DNA of 64,000 bases from RUG334 sp045599645 (GTDB lineage: Bacteria; Muiribacteriota; Ozemobacteria; Ozemobacterales; Ozemobacteraceae): NCBI GenBank assembly GCA_045599645.1, contig JAZRWI010000058.1, positions 1 through 64,000 on the forward strand. Reading direction: 5' to 3'. Under the pieces are notes generated by a model. That model saw only the letters and a program-made list of their open reading frames with translations, made no database searches and was not told where the DNA came from. The position numbers and the translations under genes were made by a program. Of this stretch, positions 43,703 to 51,529 are shown piece after piece. Every line of letters starts with the position of its first letter. Position 1 is the first letter of the stretch.

Positions 43703-44800
43703 TTAGAGCTTTTCTGACAATATGTTGGCTATTCTTTCAGAGGCAAGTCCGTCGCCATATGGATTACTAGCCTTAGACATGCTTTCATAAATCATCTTAT
43801 TTTCAAGCAGTTCTTTAAAGGTGTTGTATATAGTTTCTTCTTTTGTGCCAACAAGTCTTAAAGTGCCTGCTGCTATGCCTTCCGGTCTTTCTGTCTTATC
43901 ACGCATTACTAAAACAGGAACACCAAGAGAAGGAGCTTCTTCCTGTATTCCACCTGAATCAGTCAGAATTAGATGTGAATGGGCCATAATATTGTGGCAG
44001 TCAAAAACTTCAACTGGTTCAATCAAGTGAATTCTGTCGAAATTGCTTAATTCTTCGTCAGCTGCTTTTCTGACAGCAGGATTCATATGAATAGGGTAGA
44101 TTGCCTTCAAATCAGGGTATTCATTCATTACACGTTTAATTGCCCTGAACATGTGACGCATCGGTTCACCAAGATTTTCACGTCTGTGGGCTGTAATGAA
44201 TATAAGTCTCCCAGATTTGGCCCAATCAAGCTCTGGATGAGTATAGTCTTTTCTTACAGTAGTTTTGAGGGCATCAATAACAGTATTCCCGGTAACATAA
44301 ATAGTTGAGGGATCCTTGCCTTCGTTTAAAAGGTTCTGCTTAGCTTTTTCGGTAGGTGCAAAGTTGAATTTTGAAATTATGCTTGTTGCCTGGCGATTGA
44401 ATTCTTCCGGATAAGGCGCATAAATATCATAGGTTCTGAGGCCTGCTTCTACATGGCCTACAGGAATCTGAAGATAAAAGCATGCCAGAGCTGTAACGAA
44501 GGTTGTTGAGGTGTCGCCATGAACAAGGACTACATCTGGACGTTCCTTTTCTAACACATCTTTAATTCTGGAAAGAATAAGGGTGGTTATGTCGAAAAGT
44601 GTCTGTTGTGGTTTCATTATTGATAAATCGTAATCAGGCACAACATCAAATGTATCTAATACTTGGTCAAGCATTTGTCTGTGTTGACCTGTAACACATA
44701 CAAGGGTTTTGATGCCTGGTCTTGTCTTTAATTCTTTGACAACTGGACACATTTTTATTGCTTCAGGGCGAGTTCCGAAAACAAGCATAACCTTTTTCAT
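43703..44800 (-). CDS. wecB: UDP-N-acetylglucosamine 2-epimerase (non-hydrolysing)
   Basis: 365 aa, standard length. Family motifs are complete: VFGTRPEAIKMCPVV, VCVTGQHRQMLDQVL, VLVHGDTSTTF, VGHVEAGLRTYDIYAPYPEEFNR, TGNTVIDAL, TAHRRENLG, LTDSGGIQEEAPSLGVPVLVMRDKTERPEG. The catalytic Asp, Glu and His positions are present. It interconverts UDP-GlcNAc and UDP-ManNAc to supply ManNAc or ManNAcA for surface polysaccharide. The start ATG is directly followed by MKKVMLVFGTRPEA, the usual family N-terminus. Confidence 0.96.
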   Translation of the reverse strand: MKKVMLVFGTRPEAIKMCPVVKELKTRPGIKTLVCVTGQHRQMLDQVLDTFDVVPDYDLSIMKPQQTLFDITTLILSRIKDVLEKERPDVVLVHGDTSTTFVTALACFYLQIPVGHVEAGLRTYDIYAPYPEEFNRQATSIISKFNFAPTEKAKQNLLNEGKDPSTIYVTGNTVIDALKTTVRKDYTHPELDWAKSGRLIFITAHRRENLGEPMRHMFRAIKRVMNEYPDLKAIYPIHMNPAVRKAADEELSNFDRIHLIEPVEVFDCHNIMAHSHLILTDSGGIQEEAPSLGVPVLVMRDKTERPEGIAAGTLRLVGTKEETIYNTFKELLENKMIYESMSKASNPYGDGLASERIANILSEKL

Positions 44801-44872
44801 AATTCATCTCAACTTATTGATATATAACTATTTTATAGCATAATAGCCCCTTTGTGAGCAATAGACTTTAAT

Positions 44873-44907
44873 AAGTCGAAAGTCAAAAGTCAGAAGCTGG
44901 AAGCAAG
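44873..44907. repeat. Short heptamer array AAGTCGA/AAGCTGG
   Basis: Five 7-bp units in phase: AAGTCGA, AAGTCAA, AAGTCAG, AAGCTGG, AAGCAAG. The remaining 238-bp gap (44801-45038) holds this and the promoter at 44989-45016. Confidence 0.65.
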
Positions 44908-44988
44908 ACAATTAGATTTTTTAGCAGTGGTTTTATTATGGTGATTCTATAGGCTTTTTTTTCTTATCATATATTTACATTACTTTAC

Positions 44989-45016
44989 TTGTTTTTTGTA
45001 GAAATAGTGGTATAAA
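44989..45016 (+). promoter_or_regulatory. Promoter of the Ala/Glu/Pro-rich secreted protein
   Basis: TTGTTT, 16-bp spacer, TATAAA. Spacing and surrounding bases match those at 45644-45671 in front of the gene with the related signal peptide. Confidence 0.5.
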
Positions 45017-45044
45017 AATAGTCACAATAAAGGAGATAATGAAA

Positions 45045-45338
45045 ATGAAAAAAGTTATCGTTTCTATGTTATTAGCTTGTTCTCTCTCTACCGTTCTTTT
45101 CGCTCAGGAAGCAGAAGCTCCAGCAGCAGAAGTAGTAGCCCCAGCAGAAGTTGCAGCAACTGAAGTAGCAGCTCCAGCAGAAGTAGCTACCCCAACAGCT
45201 GAAATTGCTACCCCAACAACTGAAGTAGCTCCAGCTACAACTGAAGAAGCAGCTCCAGCCGCTACTGAAGAAGTTAAGGAAGAAGCAGCTCCAGCAGCTG
45301 AAGAAGTAAAAGAAGAAGCAGCTCCAGCTGAAAACTGA
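45045..45338 (+). CDS. Small secreted low-complexity Ala/Glu/Pro/Val/Thr protein
   Basis: 97 aa from ATG 45045 (AAGGAG 9 nt upstream; the ATG at 45039 is only 3 nt from that RBS). The signal peptide ends LFA-QE. The whole mature part is composed of short repeats such as APAEVA, TPTAEIA, TTEEAAPA and EEVKEEAAPA, likely an extended, acidic, disordered chain. It could be a periplasmic or surface spacer. The first about 22 codons are close at the DNA level to those of the next gene while the mature parts are unrelated. Length polymorphism between strains would be expected. Confidence 0.65.
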   Translation: MKKVIVSMLLACSLSTVLFAQEAEAPAAEVVAPAEVAATEVAAPAEVATPTAEIATPTTEVAPATTEEAAPAATEEVKEEAAPAAEEVKEEAAPAEN

Positions 45339-45421
45339 AGCAAAATAATGAATGAGCCTCTATGGCTATTCATATTGGTTAGCGCCAAATAAAAATTTGG
45401 TTAATACCTATTAAAAAATTT

Positions 45422-45473
45422 CCGGCTACTAGGGTTTTTATTTATATCCTTAGTAACCGGGTATTTTTTTTTT
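45422..45473 (+). terminator. Rho-independent terminator
   Basis: CCGGCTACTAGGG and CCTTAGTAACCGG form a long imperfect stem (with G-U pairs), followed by about ten T. Another hairpin, CCAAATAAAAATTTGG, lies just upstream at about 45387-45402. The 359-bp gap from 45339 to 45697 otherwise holds the next promoter. Confidence 0.8.
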
Positions 45474-45643
45474 GGATAAACCTTATTAATTTTGAAAAGG
45501 CTATTAAAATATAAAGATATGAAACGGCTAGTAAGCTTGAATATTGAGAGGTAGTTTCTTTTAATCTGAAGACGAATAATATGAGTTTTTCATTTCGTAA
45601 GTAACAAGGAAATTAAAGACAACTTTCTTTTACATTTTTTTAC

Positions 45644-45671
45644 TTGAATTATTAAAAATTAGTGATATAAA
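45644..45671 (+). promoter_or_regulatory. Promoter of the 230-aa secreted protein
   Basis: TTGAAT, 16-bp spacer, TATAAA; same architecture as 44989-45016. Confidence 0.5.
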
Positions 45672-45697
45672 GTTAAAACATTCTAAGGGAGACGATT

Positions 45698-46390
45698 ATG
45701 AAGATTAATAAAATTATCGTATCTATATTATTAGCTTGTTCTATTTCTACTGGTCTTTTAGCTCAGGAAGCAGCAAAAACTCCAGATTTCGGTGATGTAA
45801 ATTTCGGCGACAGCCTGGAAGCTGTAAAAGCTGCTGAAAAAGAAAATAAAATCGTTCTTGAAAAAGAAGACTACGTTATTTTTGCTGAAGAATCAGAAGG
45901 CATGAAGTCTCAGAATATTTTTGAATTCAAGGACGGTAAGCTTGAAACCGGTTTAATTAATGTTGTTACAGAACATAAAGCTCTTGCTGATTATATTGAA
46001 GAATACAAGCAGCTTAATGAAATGTTCAAGCAGCTTTATGGCGAACCAAGTGAAGAATCTGTAAATGTTCAGGATGAAGAACTTCTGAAGGATAACGAAA
46101 AGCTTGCTAAGGCTGTTCAGGATGGCACTGCTTCCTTCGCAACCGTTTGGACAAAAGAAAACTTTACTGTTACTCATACACTTATTGATACTTTACCAAC
46201 TGATGATTTCGACGAAGAAACTCAGAATGTTCTTGTAAAAGCTCCTCTTTGCCACCTTGTAATCGGTGCTAATGGTAATGGCGTTGAAGATGATGAAGAA
46301 GTAGATGAAGGCGAAAACAGCGATGAAGCAGCTGAAGAAGAAGCAGCTGAAACAGTTGATGAAGCTGTATCTGAAGAAAAAGCTGAATAA
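45698..46390 (+). CDS. Secreted acidic protein of unknown function
   Basis: 230 aa, RBS AAGGGAG. The signal peptide ends LLA-QE and is very similar to that of the gene at 45045. The mature protein has a globular part (about 28-190) starting PDFGDVNFGDSLEAVKAAE, a pattern seen in small proteins that begin with a FGDSxEAVK motif, and YIEEYKQLNEMFKQLYGEP. A strongly acidic C-terminal tail follows (about 195-230, Glu/Asp/Ala). No catalytic motif is recognised. It is a single-gene transcript with its own promoter and terminator. Confidence 0.65.
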   Translation: MKINKIIVSILLACSISTGLLAQEAAKTPDFGDVNFGDSLEAVKAAEKENKIVLEKEDYVIFAEESEGMKSQNIFEFKDGKLETGLINVVTEHKALADYIEEYKQLNEMFKQLYGEPSEESVNVQDEELLKDNEKLAKAVQDGTASFATVWTKENFTVTHTLIDTLPTDDFDEETQNVLVKAPLCHLVIGANGNGVEDDEEVDEGENSDEAAEEEAAETVDEAVSEEKAE

Positions 46391-46448
46391 TAAATTTAAT
46401 TATTAGCAAAAAAATATTAATGCTTATAACTAATAATTAGCTAGTAAA

Positions 46449-46478
46449 AAAAGCCGACCATTGGTCGGTTTTTTTTAT
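46449..46478 (+). terminator. Rho-independent terminator
   Basis: GCCGACC pairs with GGTCGGT across ATT and is followed by eight T. Confidence 0.92.
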
Positions 46479-46553
46479 GAGCTTTTTTATGAGTATTTCT
46501 CTTTATGGCAATAACTGCTAATCTATGCTACAATTCCAAACCGAGGTGACAAC

Positions 46554-47372
46554 ATGAAAGTAGAAATCAGTAGTCTTAAGCTTCTTGTCCCGGAGAAGTT
46601 TATTGGTTTTAAGGAAGAATTAGCAACCAGCATAAAGAGCTTTGGGGTTCTTTCACCCGTAGTTATTTCTAATGGCATAGTCTGTGATGGTCATAAACGT
46701 ATAATGGCCTGTAAGAGCGTAGGTATAAATGAAGTGCCTGCTGTTGAAGTCAAGGGTAATCCGGTTGAATTGTTATTTGAACTTAATGACAGGGAATTTG
46801 ATGTAAATACAGTTGCTCTTTTAACAAAGGGACTTTCAGATAAGTCTACAGCTGTTGTATGTAAAAAAGCCGGCTTTTCAGATTCACCTCAGATGGTATT
46901 AGCTGTTAAATACCTTTCAGAACTTCTACTTAGAGATAAGGAAGCCTTCAGTTATCAGATGCCGCCTAATATTTGGCGAGAGCTAGGTCATCTTGGTAAT
47001 GCAATAGAGAAGTATGCTAATGACCTGCTTAAAATGCCCGGGACTGTCGGCGAAAAAAGAAACATAGCGGCATTCTTGCGCCAGGCACAGAGAAGAGGGG
47101 AATTGCCTGAGTCTATTAAAGCAGAAAATGCTGCTGAGATTCTTCCCCTATTGCAGAAGACTGCTCAGCCGAGAAGAACAGAGGCTTATGAAAAATACGA
47201 AAAGGCAGTAGAAAATATTGATTTTCCAAATGGAGTAAGTCTTAAGATTGATCCTACCTTTGCTCAGCCAGGTGTTGTTGTTACTGTTCCAGTAATGGGT
47301 AATGACCTTGATAAGCTTGATAGAACAAAGCAGGCGCTTTCTGAATTGTTTAAGGCGGTGCCTGAACTGTGA
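46554..47372 (+). CDS. ParB/sulfiredoxin-like N-terminal-domain protein
   Basis: 272 aa, RBS GAGGTGA. Residues about 1-95 are a ParB N-terminal (ParBc) domain: ELATSIKSFGVLSPVVI and VCDGHKRIMACKSVGI, where xxDGHxR is the CTP/nuclease-type box. The middle is helical (about 95-200). The end (about 205-272) is a separate small domain with VEISF/VVVTVPVMG-like strands. It is not a chromosome-partition ParB (no ParA partner). Its stop overlaps the GTG of the next gene (GTGA), so the two products are translationally coupled. A DNA-recognition role with the SPL-like partner is inferred. Confidence 0.75.
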   Translation: MKVEISSLKLLVPEKFIGFKEELATSIKSFGVLSPVVISNGIVCDGHKRIMACKSVGINEVPAVEVKGNPVELLFELNDREFDVNTVALLTKGLSDKSTAVVCKKAGFSDSPQMVLAVKYLSELLLRDKEAFSYQMPPNIWRELGHLGNAIEKYANDLLKMPGTVGEKRNIAAFLRQAQRRGELPESIKAENAAEILPLLQKTAQPRRTEAYEKYEKAVENIDFPNGVSLKIDPTFAQPGVVVTVPVMGNDLDKLDRTKQALSELFKAVPEL

Positions 47373-48442
47373 GCCGTTTATATTACGAAAATCTCTATAT
47401 CGGTCGAGATGTTGCAGATGACCCCTTGGTTCTTTCTATAAAGAAGAAAATTGATTATAAGAATGAAGTTATAGTAGACGGTGAGCTTCATCCCGGTAAT
47501 GGTTTGCTGCTGGCTAAGAATAAAGGTAAGTTTATAAAGCCCTGTCCGTGTCGATGTGAAAAGACCTGGTGTGGTTACTGGGTAGTAGAGTGGGGCTTTG
47601 GCTGTCCTTTTGGGTGCGAATATTGTATTGTCCAGAACTATCAGAGAGCTGGCGACGCAACACTTTATGTGAATTTTGATGATTGCCGTAAGGAAATAGA
47701 AGCACTGCGAAAAAATGTGAAGGGTGCTATACGTCTTGGCACTGGTCATTTTGGTGATCCTATGGGCTTCGAAGAAATATATCCATTGAATACTGCTATT
47801 ATAGAGTGGACAAAGGATATGCATGATTTCACTGTTGAAATCAAGACAAAGAGCAATTATATAGAACCTATTCTTAAGCTTGAAAATGCCAAAAATGTAA
47901 CTATGGCATATTCATTGAATACTTTGGAATCCTGTGCCAAATTGGAGCACAGAACTTCAACTATTGAAGAACGTTTGGCGGCCGCCAGGGATGCTGCTAC
48001 AGCTTCAGGCTGCAATCTTTCTTTTCATTTCGAGCCTTTGATTCCTATTAAAGATTGGAAAGCTAAGTATATTGAAATTTTCGAGCTTATGGAAAAGTAT
48101 CTTAAAGGATTGGAAGTAGGCTGGATTTCAATGGGAACCTTCAGGTTTCCAAAAGGCTTTCAGGAATACGTAGAGCTTTACCATCCAAATACAGGTATAT
48201 TTGCTGAAGAATTCTATGCCTGCAATGATGGTAAGATCAGGTATTTCCGCCCGCTGCGCGAAGAGCTTTACCGCTTCATCTGGGATGAGGTTAAAAAACG
48301 TTACCCGGAAGCAGTTGTCTATATGTGTATGGAATCCTTGGAGGTCTGGGAACGCCTTGTCGGCCATAAGATGACGCCTGTAGAACTCTACAACCAGATG
48401 TCCTCACGAGTATCCTTATTATCAAATAGAAGCTTAGTATAA
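47369..48442 (+). CDS. Spore-photoproduct-lyase-like radical SAM protein
   Basis: 357 aa, GTG start overlapping the upstream stop. Radical SAM motif GCPFGCEYC (CxxxCxxC, about 77-85) is followed by IVQNYQ and YVNFDD, the SPL-family signature. Further SPL-like segments are IRLGTGHFGDPMGFE, FTVEIKTKSNYIEPIL, MAYSLNTLE and FHFEPLIPIKDWKAKY. An extra Cys-rich patch CPCRCEKTWC (about 58-67) precedes the motif. SPL repairs UV-induced spore photoproduct in Firmicutes; homologues outside spore formers are usually called DNA repair photolyases and their substrate is unproven. It is coupled to a ParB-like gene. Confidence 0.8.
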   Translation: MSRLYYENLYIGRDVADDPLVLSIKKKIDYKNEVIVDGELHPGNGLLLAKNKGKFIKPCPCRCEKTWCGYWVVEWGFGCPFGCEYCIVQNYQRAGDATLYVNFDDCRKEIEALRKNVKGAIRLGTGHFGDPMGFEEIYPLNTAIIEWTKDMHDFTVEIKTKSNYIEPILKLENAKNVTMAYSLNTLESCAKLEHRTSTIEERLAAARDAATASGCNLSFHFEPLIPIKDWKAKYIEIFELMEKYLKGLEVGWISMGTFRFPKGFQEYVELYHPNTGIFAEEFYACNDGKIRYFRPLREELYRFIWDEVKKRYPEAVVYMCMESLEVWERLVGHKMTPVELYNQMSSRVSLLSNRSLV

Positions 48443-48455
48443 GGTGTGCTATAAT

Positions 48456-48524
48456 AGGCTTATGGCTGTTAGCTATTGGCTTTTGCCCGAGTGCCTTAAG
48501 CTTAAAGCCATAAGCTCGAAGCCA
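48456..48524. repeat. Degenerate heptamer array upstream of truA
   Basis: Seven-bp-phased units with a GCT/GCC core: AGGCTTA, TGGCTGT, TAGCTAT, TGGCTTT, TGCCCGA, GTGCCTT, AAGCTTA, AAGCCAT, AAGCTCG, AAGCCAT. Confidence 0.6.
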
Positions 48525-48546
48525 TAGACAGGAGTTTTCTCCTAAG

Positions 48547-48588
48547 ACCTAATACCTAATACCTAATACCTAATATCTAATACCTAAA
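48547..48588. repeat. ACCTAAT heptamer array directly before the truA start codon
   Basis: Six units (four ACCTAAT, then ATCTAAT and ACCTAAA) end 2 bp before ATG 48591. A hairpin AGGAG-TTTT-CTCCT at about 48529-48542 sequesters the nearest Shine-Dalgarno-like sequence, about 50 nt upstream of the start. Confidence 0.85.
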
Positions 48589-48590
48589 TT

Positions 48591-49412
48591 ATGATGAGCG
48601 AAAGAACAAAGAGAATTTTAGAAAGCCAGGAAACGGCTAAAAATAAAAAGAATAAAAATGGCTTGACAAATAGAGAAAGGTACATTAAACTAATCGTCAC
48701 CTACGACGGCAGTGCCTTCTCAGGTTATCAATATCAGCCTGATGTGCCAACTGTTCAGGGAGAGCTCGAAAGAGCGTTCAAGCTGATAACAAGAGGCGAA
48801 GAAAGCAGGGCAGTCGGGGCGGGGCGGACAGACGCCGGTGTCCATGCAATTGGGCAGGTGGTGTTATTCAAAACAAGGTGTCCGATACCTCTTGAAAAAC
48901 TAATCATCGGATTGAATAGTGCGACCCCTGGGTGTCTAAGGATAAGCAGGGCGGAAGAAGTAGATGAAGAGTTTCATCCATGTTTCTCGGCTCGCGGAAA
49001 GCATTATAGATATCTGTGGAGACTGGTCGAAACGCCGTCACCTTTCTACGAAAGGTTTTACTGGCAGCTCACCAGGAAGCCTGATATCGAACGAATGAAG
49101 GAAGCAGCTAAGCTATACATCGGAGAACACGATTTTGCAGCTTTCGCAAAGTCACCCCAGCAATACGAGAGCACTATCAGAAATATTCTTCAGGCGGAGT
49201 TAAGCCTAAAAGACGACATTCTGCAATTCGACGTGATAGGGACCGGCTTTATGCACAATATGGTCCGTAACATGGCGAAGGTCTTGTATCTGATTGGAAC
49301 AAACCAGATGGAAGCTGAAGAAATAAACGAACTGTACCGTAATCACGACAGACATCGCCTTGGAGCGCCTGCAACTCCTGGTGGACTCTATCTGATGAAA
49401 GTCATGTATTAA
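48591..49412 (+). CDS. truA: tRNA pseudouridine(38-40) synthase
   Basis: 273 aa. An N-terminal Lys-rich extension of about 28 residues precedes the TruA core, which starts RYIKLIVTYDGSAFSGYQ. The catalytic Asp lies in VGAGRTDAGVHAIGQ (about 76-90). Further motifs are ARGKHYRYLW, HDFAAFAK, IGTGFMHNMVRNMA and APATPGGLYL. It modifies U38-40 of the tRNA anticodon arm. No Shine-Dalgarno stands at the usual place because the ACCTAAT array occupies it; a TTG at 48662 is an alternative start, also without RBS. Genes rplM and rpsI follow in the same order found in many bacterial genomes. Confidence 0.95.
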   Translation: MMSERTKRILESQETAKNKKNKNGLTNRERYIKLIVTYDGSAFSGYQYQPDVPTVQGELERAFKLITRGEESRAVGAGRTDAGVHAIGQVVLFKTRCPIPLEKLIIGLNSATPGCLRISRAEEVDEEFHPCFSARGKHYRYLWRLVETPSPFYERFYWQLTRKPDIERMKEAAKLYIGEHDFAAFAKSPQQYESTIRNILQAELSLKDDILQFDVIGTGFMHNMVRNMAKVLYLIGTNQMEAEEINELYRNHDRHRLGAPATPGGLYLMKVMY

Positions 49413-49431
49413 CCGAAAGGAGAAATAATCG

Positions 49432-49866
49432 GTGAAGACGTTCCAAGCTAAAAAAGCTGAAGTAACTAGAGATTGGGTTGTAGTAGATGCAAAAGATATG
49501 CCTCTCGGCCGTGTTGCATCACAGGTAGCTGCTCGCTTACGCGGTAAGCACAAAGTTAGCTATACTCCAAATGTTGACTGTGGCGATTTCGTAGTTGTTA
49601 TCAACGCTGACAAAATCGTTTTGACAGGTGCTAAGGAAACTGATAAAGAATTTCATTGGCATACTGGTTATCTTGGTGGTATCAAGTCTGTTACCTACGG
49701 TAACCTTCTTGAAAACGCTCCTGACAAGATGCTCTGGATTGCTGTAAAGAGAATGCTTCCTCGCAACAAGATGAGAAAGAGATTCCTTGGTAAACTCAAA
49801 GTTTACGCTGGCGACAAGCATCCACACACTGCACAGCAGCCAAAAGCTGTTAAACTTGCTAAGTAA
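49432..49866 (+). CDS. rplM: 50S ribosomal protein L13
   Basis: 144 aa, standard length. GTG start with RBS AAAGGAG. It begins TFQAKKAEVTRDWVVVDAKDMPLGRVASQVA and contains LRGKHKVSYTPNVDCGDFVVVINADK and AVKRMLPRNKMRKRFLGKLKVY, diagnostic for L13. It forms the usual operon with rpsI 17 bp downstream and probably with truA 19 bp upstream. Confidence 0.98.
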   Translation: MKTFQAKKAEVTRDWVVVDAKDMPLGRVASQVAARLRGKHKVSYTPNVDCGDFVVVINADKIVLTGAKETDKEFHWHTGYLGGIKSVTYGNLLENAPDKMLWIAVKRMLPRNKMRKRFLGKLKVYAGDKHPHTAQQPKAVKLAK

Positions 49867-49883
49867 GGAAGGAGCAACTAAAA

Positions 49884-50276
49884 ATGGCAGAATTATATTT
49901 CTGGGGAACTGGTAGAAGAAAATCAGCTACTGCTCGCGTTCGCATTTGCAAAGGCGAAGGCAAGATTATCATTAACAAGAGACCGATTGAACAGTATTTC
50001 CCAATCGCTCTCACCCGCAAGATCGTTGTTCAGCCTCTTACCACCACTGAAACTCTTGGTAAGTTTGACGTTTACGCTAATATCGCTGGTGGCGGTAGCA
50101 CAGGTCAGTCTGGTGCTCTTCGCCATGGTATTGCTCGCGCTCTTGTTAAATTCAACGAAGAATTCAGATCTCCACTCAAGAAGCTTGGTTATCTGACTCG
50201 TGACCCAAGAATGAAAGAACGCAAGAAATACGGTCTCAAATCTGCAAGAAGAAGACCACAGTTCTCAAAGCGCTGA
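49884..50276 (+). CDS. rpsI: 30S ribosomal protein S9
   Basis: 130 aa, RBS AAGGAGG-like. It shows FWGTGRRKSATARVRI at the start, GGGSTGQSGALRHGIARAL and the basic C-terminus ARRRPQFSKR that reaches the ribosomal P site. A strong terminator follows 15 bp after the stop. Confidence 0.98.
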   Translation: MAELYFWGTGRRKSATARVRICKGEGKIIINKRPIEQYFPIALTRKIVVQPLTTTETLGKFDVYANIAGGGSTGQSGALRHGIARALVKFNEEFRSPLKKLGYLTRDPRMKERKKYGLKSARRRPQFSKR

Positions 50277-50290
50277 TCTTTGGATTACAA

Positions 50291-50318
50291 AAAACACCTC
50301 TTCGGAGGTGTTTTTTTT
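50291..50318 (+). terminator. Rho-independent terminator after rpsI
   Basis: ACACCTC pairs with GAGGTGT across TTCG-like loop bases, followed by eight T. Confidence 0.93.
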
Positions 50319-50387
50319 CCCTTTTTTACTTTTACTTTATCCATAAGTGTGGTAAAACATTAATATATATCAATTAGGAGAAGAGAA

Positions 50388-50774
50388 ATGGTTGACGAAA
50401 AAGAACTGATTAATGCTGCTATCGAAGCTAGTAAGAAAGCTTATGCTCCTTATTCAAATTTTCATGTAGGCGCTGCTTTATTAACTAAGTCTGGTAAGAT
50501 TTTCCAGGGCTGCAATGTTGAAAACGCAAGCTTTGGCGCTACCAACTGTGCTGAAAGAACTGCAATTTTTTCAGCAGTAGTAAACGGTGAAACTAAGTTT
50601 GAAAAGCTTGTAATTTACGTTGATAGAAAAGAATTCACTCCTCCATGTGGAATGTGCCGCCAGGTAATCAGTGAATTTTCTCATGATATCGAAATTCTTC
50701 TTGCTAACAACTGTGGCGAAGTTAAACGCACAAATATCCGTGAACTCCTTCCATTGAGCTTCGAACTTAATTGA
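50388..50774 (+). CDS. cdd: Cytidine deaminase
   Basis: 128 aa, RBS AGGAG. Homotetrameric-type CDA: YAPYSNFHVGAAL (about 19-31), GCNVENASFGATNCAERTA (zinc ligand Cys and catalytic Glu in CAE, about 54-56) and PPCGMCRQV (two zinc Cys, about 88-96). It deaminates cytidine/deoxycytidine in pyrimidine salvage. It starts a run of closely spaced genes (DUF1232, CheW, membrane protein). Confidence 0.96.
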   Translation: MVDEKELINAAIEASKKAYAPYSNFHVGAALLTKSGKIFQGCNVENASFGATNCAERTAIFSAVVNGETKFEKLVIYVDRKEFTPPCGMCRQVISEFSHDIEILLANNCGEVKRTNIRELLPLSFELN

Positions 50775-50778
50775 TAAA

Positions 50779-51042
50779 ATGGAAGCACAAAAACTCTCTC
50801 TTGTTAAGAGACTTCATAATAATCCAAAAGCTCAGAGATTATTGCTGGCCTTGGCTATTATATATGTATTGAGTCCTGTGGATATTGTTCCAGACGCAAT
50901 GCCGATTGTAGGATGGTTGGACGATGCTGGTATTATTCTGGCTGAAATCGCCCAATATCTGGTTTACATGAAGAATAAAAAAGATGCGTTTGAAACAGCT
51001 GCAAAGAGTGAAGAATCTACTAATAATAAGGAAAATAAATAA
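50779..51042 (+). CDS. DUF1232 (YkvA-like) small membrane protein
   Basis: 87 aa. The family core LLALAIIYVLSPVDIVPDAMPIVGWLDDAGIIL (about 20-53) is present, with the conserved SPxDxxPD and GxxDD motifs in a membrane-associated helix pair. The tail is Lys/Glu/Asn-rich. The function of the family is unknown. The stop overlaps the cheW start (TAATG). Confidence 0.9.
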   Translation: MEAQKLSLVKRLHNNPKAQRLLLALAIIYVLSPVDIVPDAMPIVGWLDDAGIILAEIAQYLVYMKNKKDAFETAAKSEESTNNKENK

Positions 51043-51527
51043 TGGCTGTTGCTAAGAAAGTTAGTGTAAGGCAGGAAGTTCAGGCCGTAGGTTTTTACCT
51101 TGGCGAGGACGAATATGCCATTTATATTAATAAGGTCCGCGAAATTGTTCAGATGCAGGAAATCAGAAAGATACCCAAGTCTCCACTTTTCGTAGAAGGC
51201 GTTATTAATATCCGCGGTAAAATCATTCCTATATTGGATTTGCGCAAAAGATTCGATTTGGCATTCAATGAATCGTCTAAGGCTAGCTGCAAGATTCTGA
51301 TTGTAGAACTTGAAAAGAATCAGGTTGGTCTTATTGTTGATAATGTTTCTGAAGTTATGCGCTTCTATCAGGATGAAATAGAAAAAGCTCCAGCTATGTT
51401 TTCATCCAATATTAGTTCTCAATACATTCAGGGTGTTGCCAAGATTAATGACAAATTAATCATTCTATTAGACGTTGAAAAGCTTTTGTCTTTCGAAGAA
51501 ATGTCTGTATTGGAAAGAATCGGCTGA
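51042..51527 (+). CDS. cheW: CheW-like chemotaxis coupling protein
   Basis: 161 aa, a single CheW domain. Signs are FYLGEDEYAIYINKVREIVQMQEIRKIPKSPLFVEGVINIRGKIIPILDLRKRF (about 17-70), VGLIVDNVSEVMRF and IQGVAKINDKLIILLDVEKLL. It links receptors to a CheA kinase. No other chemotaxis gene is nearby, so it may serve a distant chemotaxis or twitching system; the pseudopilus operon 2 kb downstream is a possible but unproven partner. Confidence 0.93.
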   Translation: MAVAKKVSVRQEVQAVGFYLGEDEYAIYINKVREIVQMQEIRKIPKSPLFVEGVINIRGKIIPILDLRKRFDLAFNESSKASCKILIVELEKNQVGLIVDNVSEVMRFYQDEIEKAPAMFSSNISSQYIQGVAKINDKLIILLDVEKLLSFEEMSVLERIG

Positions 51528-51529
51528 TT

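Noticed and set aside
45104..45388. Minus-strand frame rich in Ser, Ala, Thr and Val
   Set aside because: It is the antisense of the Ala/Glu/Pro repeat gene, which has promoter, RBS and signal peptide on the plus strand.
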